Positions 32,216 through 36,685 of a stretch of DNA of 36,685 bases are shown piece after piece. The stretch comes from Candidatus Moduliflexus flocculans. GTDB taxonomy: Bacteria > Moduliflexota > Moduliflexia > Moduliflexales > Moduliflexaceae. The DNA lies in NCBI GenBank assembly GCA_000739515.1, contig DF820457.1, forward strand, positions 425,213 through 461,897, in the 5' to 3' direction. The notes beneath the pieces were generated by a model. The model saw nothing but the letters and a program-made list of their open reading frames with translations. It had not been told where the DNA came from and ran no database searches. Numbering within the stretch: the first letter of the stretch is position 1; each line of letters opens with the position of its first letter. The translations under genes were made by a program, and so were the position numbers.

Positions 32216-32560
32216 ATGAAATTAACACCGCAGCAACAGCAGCAACTTGACGAGGCATTGCGGCAGGTCTATCAATCGCGAGAACAACTGCCGATAAATC
32301 TCGACGCCCATTGGCAAGCCGATGTCATGCGTTCAATCCGACGGCTTGAACCGGCGGGACGAAACCCGTTGGCGTTGTTTGATGCCGTCGTCTGGAAATT
32401 TGCCGCTGCTGCTGGCGCGTTTGTTGTGGCGCTTTCGTTGTACGCGAGCGTCATAGGGTGGAATCCATTGTCCGATCTGGCCGACTATTTCTTCAGCAAT
32501 CCTGTGCAATTTGCCATTGTTCAAAGCTTTGGAGAGGTGTTAAACTTATGGGTAAATTGA
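32216..32560 (+). CDS. Small single-pass membrane protein, candidate anti-sigma factor
   Basis: A 114-residue protein: a polar N-terminal part (1-58), one transmembrane helix (about 59-80, VWKFAAAAGAFVVALSLYAS) and a short C-terminal tail of about 34 residues. I do not see a named anti-sigma domain (no zinc HxxxCxxC motif). Its size, topology and place directly between an ECF sigma gene and a membrane-anchored LTxxQ gene match CnrY-like anti-sigma factors. It overlaps the next gene by 13 bp. The role is inferred from context. Confidence 0.7.
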   Translation: MKLTPQQQQQLDEALRQVYQSREQLPINLDAHWQADVMRSIRRLEPAGRNPLALFDAVVWKFAAAAGAFVVALSLYASVIGWNPLSDLADYFFSNPVQFAIVQSFGEVLNLWVN

Positions 32561-32937
32561 CAATAAAAGCTGTTGCCGGCGTGATTGTGGTCTTTTTGCT
32601 TGGCGTGGCGACTGGCATCATCGGCACGGGGATCGCCGTGCGGCACGGCATCCGAGAATTGACTGAACGCGCCCCGGATACTCATCGAAATATCGTCATG
32701 CGCCGCCTGACGCGAGAATTGAAGTTAACGAAGACGCAACTGCCGCAGGTGGAAACCATCGTGCAATCCGGTGGGCAGGAGATTCGAAACTTGCTATATC
32801 AGTCTCATAACGAATTCGCCGCGATTTTGCAGCGCAAAACAACCGAGATGAAGGCGATTTTAACGCCGGAGCAGCAGCAGCAATTGGATCGGATACTCGA
32901 ACGCCTTCAAAAACGCTGGCCGCCGCTGCCGCAATAA
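32548..32937 (+). CDS. Membrane-anchored LTxxQ protein, CnrX-like periplasmic sensor
   Basis: A 129-residue protein with an uncleaved-looking N-terminal transmembrane helix (8-31, IKAVAGVIVVFLLGVATGIIGTG) and a helical periplasmic domain with two LTxxQ-type motifs (LTKTQ 60-64, LTPEQ 105-109). This is the architecture of the periplasmic heavy-metal sensor/Metal_resist family, to which CnrX belongs. Few His and no Cys are present, so a metal site is not evident and it may sense misfolding instead. GGAGAGG lies 10-17 nt before the ATG, inside the previous gene, supporting translational coupling. Confidence 0.8.
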   Translation: MGKLTIKAVAGVIVVFLLGVATGIIGTGIAVRHGIRELTERAPDTHRNIVMRRLTRELKLTKTQLPQVETIVQSGGQEIRNLLYQSHNEFAAILQRKTTEMKAILTPEQQQQLDRILERLQKRWPPLPQ

Positions 32938-32962
32938 CTTGTTAGAATTCCTGAATGAAAGC

Positions 32963-33002
32963 AAGCAACGACTACGCAAACGTATCGTTGCTTTTGTTCT
33001 TG
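32963..33002 (+). terminator. Rho-independent terminator of the sigma-factor operon
   Basis: AAGCAACGA (32963-32971) pairs with TCGTTGCTT (32985-32993), with an inner TACG/CGTA extension, followed by TTTTGTTCTT. It lies about 26 nt after the last stop codon. Confidence 0.75.
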
Positions 33003-33084
33003 CCATTTTTAAAACACTCCTGCACAATTTTTTGACGCCTAATTATCTCGATAGGAGATAGCCCAAGGTTCCCAGAATTTTTTC

Positions 33085-33114
33085 TTGACACGATGCAGCC
33101 TCTCGCGGTATTTT
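33085..33114 (+). promoter_or_regulatory. Sigma-70 type promoter of the patatin gene
   Basis: TTGACA (33085-33090) is followed after 18 nt by TATTTT (33109-33114). The predicted start near 33121 leaves about 47 nt before the ATG at 33168 and excludes the earlier in-frame ATG at 33093. Confidence 0.6.
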
Positions 33115-33167
33115 CTTCTTGTTTCATTCACGATTACAAAAACAGAAATTCCAGGCGGTACACATGT

Positions 33168-34184
33168 ATGCAAAAAATTGATGCAGTCTTTGAAGGGGGC
33201 GGCGTTAAAGGAATTGCTTTAGTCGGCGCAATTGCGGAAATTGAAAAGGCTGGTTATGAATTCGAATGCCTCGCCGGAACGTCTGCCGGAGCGATTGTTG
33301 CCACGCTCCTGGCTGTCGGCTATACGGCACGCGAATTGAAAACGATTATTGAAAAATTGCCATATCACAAGATGAAAGATACCAGCCGGATTGACCGATT
33401 CTGGGCATTCGGCCAGTTGATGAGCATCGTCTTCGAATACGGAATTTACGAAGGCCGATATTTTGAAATCTGGTTAGAAAATTTGCTGAAAGCGCAAGGG
33501 AAAACCCAGTTTGGCGACCTGAAAGACGAGACGCAAACCGATCCGAAATATCAATACAAGTTGCAAGTCATCGCCACCGATCTGACAGATCGCCGATTGT
33601 TGGTCTTGCCGCGTGATCTTGCGGATTTCGGGATCGAGCCGGAGATGTTTCCCATCAGCAAAGCAGTGCGGATGAGCATGAGCATTCCGATTTTTTTCGA
33701 GCCAGTACAATTGAAAGATCGAAAAGGCAATACACATATCATCGTAGATGGCGGCGTCTTGAGCAATTATCCGGTCTGGCTCTTAGATGATGGCACATGC
33801 AATCCGCCCTGGCCGACATTCGGCTTTAAGCTCGTGGAGCACGATCAGCGCAAGCTGCGCGAGCCGGAACGCAATCCGATTCATAACACCTGGAATTATT
33901 TGAATGCCCTCGCCGGAACGCTGCTCGACGCGCATGATTCGTATCATATTTCCATGTCAAAAGGGGACTACGACCGCACCATCGGTATTCCGACGACTGT
34001 CAACCTGTATGGCAGCGCCAAAGAAATTCAGGGAACAAATTTTGATCTGAAGCAAGAAGAGCAGGAACTTCTCTATCAAAATGGTGTTGATGCCGCGCAG
34101 CGTTTCCTCAAAATATGGGATTTTGAGGCATGGAAAGTCAAATACCGGCAAACCATCAGTCGCAGCACGGAATATCAACCGTAA
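33168..34184 (+). CDS. Patatin-like phospholipase
   Basis: A 338-residue lipid acyl hydrolase of the patatin/RssA family. The oxyanion hole is EGGGVKGIAL (9-18), the nucleophile elbow is GTSAG (Ser39), and the second dyad residue is Asp194 in VDGGVLSNYPV. No signal peptide is visible, so it is probably cytoplasmic or membrane-associated, hydrolysing phospholipid or other acyl esters. An open frame extends to 33093, but that ATG lies within the promoter; AGGCGG before 33168 supports the shorter form. It stands alone, with a palindrome (34211) after it. Confidence 0.9.
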   Translation: MQKIDAVFEGGGVKGIALVGAIAEIEKAGYEFECLAGTSAGAIVATLLAVGYTARELKTIIEKLPYHKMKDTSRIDRFWAFGQLMSIVFEYGIYEGRYFEIWLENLLKAQGKTQFGDLKDETQTDPKYQYKLQVIATDLTDRRLLVLPRDLADFGIEPEMFPISKAVRMSMSIPIFFEPVQLKDRKGNTHIIVDGGVLSNYPVWLLDDGTCNPPWPTFGFKLVEHDQRKLREPERNPIHNTWNYLNALAGTLLDAHDSYHISMSKGDYDRTIGIPTTVNLYGSAKEIQGTNFDLKQEEQELLYQNGVDAAQRFLKIWDFEAWKVKYRQTISRSTEYQP

Positions 34185-34210
34185 TCAGAGATTTTATCCC
34201 TCCCCAAATA

Positions 34211-34241
34211 GTTGTCAGACACCTTAAAGATGCCTGACAAC
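34211..34241. repeat. 31-nt palindromic repeat, copy C
   Basis: GTTGTCAGACACCTT (34211-34225) and AAGATGCCTGACAAC (34227-34241) pair with two G:U-type positions around one central base. It lies 27 nt after the patatin stop; no strong T-tract follows. Confidence 0.85.
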
Positions 34242-34306
34242 CTTGCACAATTGCCACACATAATATTATATCGCTCACGTCAGACTTTTAAAAGGGGTTT
34301 TTTTAT

Positions 34307-34333
34307 TTGACAGAAGCCCCTACTTTCTAAAAC
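34307..34333 (+). promoter_or_regulatory. Candidate promoter of the lipoprotein gene
   Basis: TTGACA (34307-34312), then 15 nt, then TAAAAC (34328-34333). The -35 is perfect, but spacing is short and the -10 is poor. The gene has its own AAGGAG at 34385-34390. Confidence 0.35.
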
Positions 34334-34396
34334 AAGTCGTGCTTGTTGAGTTTACCTGTCTGAATATTCGAAGCGTTCTAAAAGAAGGAGTAGTGC

Positions 34397-35227
34397 ATGA
34401 AGAAAAAACATTTGCTGGGCTTGCTGCTGTATGCCGCCATCTGTCTCGGCCTGATTCTCGGAGTCATCGGCTGTCGCCGAGATCACAGTGAAACCACGCC
34501 GACGACGTCTGATAACCAATCGTTCGGCAATCTGAACCCGAACGAAGAGAAAAAGATCGTCTTATCAGACCCGCTGACAGATGGCACGACAAAAGCAACT
34601 GCTATTAGCGGCGGAGAATTTACGTCAGAGGGCTACCATTTTACTTCGCATGAGGGGTATCTGATTTATGATACTGACATTCGCGGAAATTTTGAGGTCG
34701 AATTCGACACGAAAGGGCTGTCCTCGGATGAATGGTATCACGCGCCTGACGACCAATCCACGTTGTTAATTATGCAAGATGCGCCACTTGGGACAGACTG
34801 GGTGCAGTGGGAAGATATTCCGAACTGCCTGTTCCAGTTGTATAAGCTGACGAAATATCCGGGCGGGGAATTATCCGAAAACGGCCTGAAAGTGAAAGGT
34901 GGTTGCAATGGCGGCGCAAGCTGGTTTGAGACAACGAGCTATACCGGCGGCACGTTCGTCGGCCCGCATCCGTTGGAATGGGATCCGAGCAAAACGTATC
35001 ACTGGCAAGTCAACGTCAAGGATGGCAACGTCGAAGTTTATCGCGGTGAGGTCACGACAACGCAAGATGGAACTACTGAAGTCTCCAACAATACGTTGCT
35101 GATGTTTGGCTATGGCTTCTATCCAGGAGATCCGATGCGCTTCTTCTTTGGCGGAACAGGTTCGATTATCGGGCGGCTCACGCCGGATAACGCGACCTAT
35201 TCCAATATTTTGATCACTCAAGACTAA
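34397..35227 (+). CDS. Lipoprotein of unknown function, beta-rich lectin-like
   Basis: A 276-residue protein. A lipoprotein signal peptide ends in VIGC with Cys26 as the lipidation site, followed by a Thr/Ser/Asn-rich linker to about residue 55. The remainder looks all-beta: YLIYDTDIRGNFEVEFDT, WVQWEDIPNCLFQLYKL, and HWQVNVKDGNVEVYRGE resemble strands of concanavalin-type jelly-roll domains (LamG/DUF1080-like), which often bind glycans. There is no catalytic motif I can name. Two Cys in the mature domain may form a disulfide. It would sit in the outer or inner membrane facing the periplasm or surface. AAGGAG lies 6 nt before the ATG. Confidence 0.7.
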   Translation: MKKKHLLGLLLYAAICLGLILGVIGCRRDHSETTPTTSDNQSFGNLNPNEEKKIVLSDPLTDGTTKATAISGGEFTSEGYHFTSHEGYLIYDTDIRGNFEVEFDTKGLSSDEWYHAPDDQSTLLIMQDAPLGTDWVQWEDIPNCLFQLYKLTKYPGGELSENGLKVKGGCNGGASWFETTSYTGGTFVGPHPLEWDPSKTYHWQVNVKDGNVEVYRGEVTTTQDGTTEVSNNTLLMFGYGFYPGDPMRFFFGGTGSIIGRLTPDNATYSNILITQD

Positions 35228-35240
35228 CCCAGCTACGCAA

Positions 35241-35280
35241 GCCGTCAGAGACCTTCAAGGTGTCTGACGGCGTTTTTCTT
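35241..35280 (+). terminator. Terminator made from the 31-nt palindrome, copy D
   Basis: GCCGTCAGAGACCTT (35241-35255) and AAGGTGTCTGACGGC (35257-35271) pair with one mismatch around one base, and GTTTTTCTTTT follows. It ends the lipoprotein transcript and lies just past the convergent recN stop. It is also the fourth member of the palindrome family. Confidence 0.8.
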
Positions 35281-35286
35281 TTGCCC

Positions 35287-36685
35287 CTACGCATTCGCGC
35301 CAAGCATTTCCCGGGCGTGGTCGAGCGTGGTTTTCGTCAGAGTTTCGCCGCCGAGCATTCGGGCGATTTCTTCAACGCGGCTGTCGCCGGTCAACTCGCG
35401 GATTGACGTGACGGTGCGGTCGCTGTCGGCGCGTTTTTCGACGTGGAAATGCGTTTCGCCTTTGCTCGCGATTTGCGGCAGATGCGTGATGCAGACGACC
35501 TGATGCGCTTCGCTGACTTCCTGCAATTTTCGTCCGACGATTTCCGCGACTTTGCCGCCGATGCCAGTATCAATTTCGTCAAACACCATCACCGGCACAC
35601 GATCCGCCGCACCGAGCAGCGTTTTCAGCGCGAGCATGACGCGCGAAATTTCGCCGCCGGACGCGATTTTGCTCAGCGGTTTGAGCGGTTCGCCGAGGTT
35701 CGGCGCGATCAGAAATTCGATTTTGTCCGTCCCTTTCGCTGTAAATGGATTCGCCTCGGTTCCGGCGGGCGCAAAATCCACGCTGAAGCGCGTTTTGTCC
35801 ATGCTTAACATCGCAAGTTCGCGCATAACTTCGGTTTCAAACTGTTTGGCGGCAGTTTTGCGCTCGTCGGAAAGACGTTGCGAAAGCTGGCGCAATTCGG
35901 CGCGAAATTTTTTATATTCCGTTTCCAATTCTGCCTGGCGCGTTTCGCGAGCGTCGAAATTCGCCAATTCCTGGCCGATTTCGTCGAAATACGTTAAAAT
36001 CTCGTCAATCGTGTTGCCGTATTTCCGCTTCAATGAGTTGATCTCGTCAATCCGTTTTTCAACCTCGTTGAGCCGGAATTCATCGTATTCGACCGACTGC
36101 GCGTAGTCGCGCATGGCGTAGGCCACATCTTCCAATTGATACTGCGCGGATTCGCACGTTTTGAGATGCGGATCGAGGCTGTCGTCTATTTTCACAAGGT
36201 CTTCGAGCTTGCTGACCATTTTGCTGATTAATTCCAGCGCAGACCCATGATCGCCGTAAAGCATCTCATAGATTGCATTTGCGCCATTTGACAATTGTTC
36301 CGCGCCGCCAAGAATCTTGCGTTCATGCAGCAGCATCTCGTCTTCGCCCGCTTTCAAATCGGCTTTCTGAATCTCTTCGTGCTGGAAGCGGATCAAATCG
36401 AGATGCTGCATCCGCTCCCGCGAATGGTCGCGCAGTTCCTTCAATTCGCGCTCGACCTTTTTAAAGCGGCGATACGCGGCAGCGACTTCCTCGCGCAATG
36501 GCATGAGCTTGCCGTATAAATCGAGCAATTCGACGTGATAATCGGGATTCAGGATAGATTGATGTTCATGCTGGCCGTGAATGTCCACGAGCAATTCGCC
36601 CAATTCCGTTGCCATCACGTTCGTCGCCGGATGACCGTTGACGAGAATCCGATTGCGCCCGTTGCGGCTGACTTCGCGGCGGATC
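35287..36685 (-). CDS. recN: DNA repair protein RecN (5' end outside the window)
   Basis: About 466 C-terminal residues of RecN, an SMC-like ATPase that acts in recombinational repair of double-strand breaks. The frame continues to the window edge through VSRNGRNRILVNG, matching the RecN pattern just before ELLVDIHGQHEHQSIL. Next come long coiled-coil arms with a central hinge, and then the C-terminal ATPase lobe: the ABC signature in KIASGGEISRVMLALK, Walker B in VMVFDEIDTGIGG, and the switch CITHLPQIAS. The N-terminal Walker A region lies beyond 36685. It converges on the lipoprotein gene; the shared terminator region is at 35241-35280. Confidence 0.96.
   Translation of the reverse strand, partial: IRREVSRNGRNRILVNGHPATNVMATELGELLVDIHGQHEHQSILNPDYHVELLDLYGKLMPLREEVAAAYRRFKKVERELKELRDHSRERMQHLDLIRFQHEEIQKADLKAGEDEMLLHERKILGGAEQLSNGANAIYEMLYGDHGSALELISKMVSKLEDLVKIDDSLDPHLKTCESAQYQLEDVAYAMRDYAQSVEYDEFRLNEVEKRIDEINSLKRKYGNTIDEILTYFDEIGQELANFDARETRQAELETEYKKFRAELRQLSQRLSDERKTAAKQFETEVMRELAMLSMDKTRFSVDFAPAGTEANPFTAKGTDKIEFLIAPNLGEPLKPLSKIASGGEISRVMLALKTLLGAADRVPVMVFDEIDTGIGGKVAEIVGRKLQEVSEAHQVVCITHLPQIASKGETHFHVEKRADSDRTVTSIRELTGDSRVEEIARMLGGETLTKTTLDHAREMLGANA

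Noticed and set aside
4575..35271. The 31-nt palindromes as CRISPR repeats
   Set aside because: They are single, dispersed and strongly palindromic over their whole length; there is no spacer array and no cas gene.
35443..36106. Long plus-strand frames opposite recN
   Set aside because: Antisense shadows; the minus strand carries clear RecN motifs throughout.

Overview
This looks like about 37 kb of a Gram-negative (diderm) bacterial chromosome with mid-range GC. A PEP-CTERM surface protein, a lipoprotein, periplasmic LTxxQ proteins and an ECF sigma factor support a diderm envelope. A ferredoxin-linked 2-oxoacid oxidoreductase suggests anaerobic or facultative metabolism. The density of REC-first kinases, the SiaB/SiaC pair and PEP-CTERM would fit a deltaproteobacterium-like lineage or a candidate phylum such as Modulibacteria/KSB3. 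That placement is an impression, not something the sequence proves.

Layout. (1) 93-1068, minus strand: two overlapping CheW-type genes. (2) 1069-1822: nested inverted repeat, an initiator tRNA-Met with its own promoter and terminator, then a promoter for the next genes. (3) 1823-3640, plus: two tandem metallo-beta-lactamase-fold hydrolases. (4) 3697-7933, minus: a 3-hydroxyacyl-CoA dehydrogenase homologue, a zinc-ribbon protein, and a korDABC-type operon ending in a strong terminator. A palindromic element sits between korA and korB. (5) 8480-27488, plus: about 19 kb of uninterrupted signalling genes. In order these are a chemoreceptor fused to a periplasmic-binding-protein-like domain, a BarA-type HK-REC-REC-HPt, REC-GGDEF, a single-domain REC, CheC, PAS-PAS-HK-REC, REC-HK, REC-PAS3-GAF2-HK, REC-GGDEF, REC-GAF-HK, SiaB and SiaC. 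An amidase gene overlaps the end of siaC by 4 bp. (6) 29238-30274: a choice-of-anchor-A PEP-CTERM protein with its own promoter and terminator. (7) 30698-32937: an envelope-stress or metal-sensing module of Spy/CpxP-like protein, ECF sigma, small membrane protein and membrane-anchored LTxxQ protein, arranged like cnrYXH. (8) 33168-35227: a patatin-like phospholipase and a lipoprotein. (9) 35287 to the end, minus: recN, cut by the window edge.

How it may work together. The array contains sensors (chemoreceptor, PAS, GAF), phosphorelay parts (HK, REC, HPt), a CheY/CheC-like pair, two intact-looking diguanylate cyclases with I-sites, and SiaB/SiaC, which in Pseudomonas regulate a diguanylate cyclase. 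There is no CheA, CheR, CheB or EAL/HD-GYP gene here. My inference is a c-di-GMP-producing decision network for surface or aggregate life, not a flagellar chemotaxis operon. Three of its kinases share a REC-first layout and an extra block of about 90-100 residues between the phospho-His and the N-box Asn.

Non-coding structure is also notable. Four 31-nt palindromes (4575, 30329, 34211, 35241) keep a GTCAGA..CTGAC core while their outer base pairs change in a compensating way. A second group of longer inverted repeats shares an ACGCTTGC core (1312, 6563, possibly 8191).
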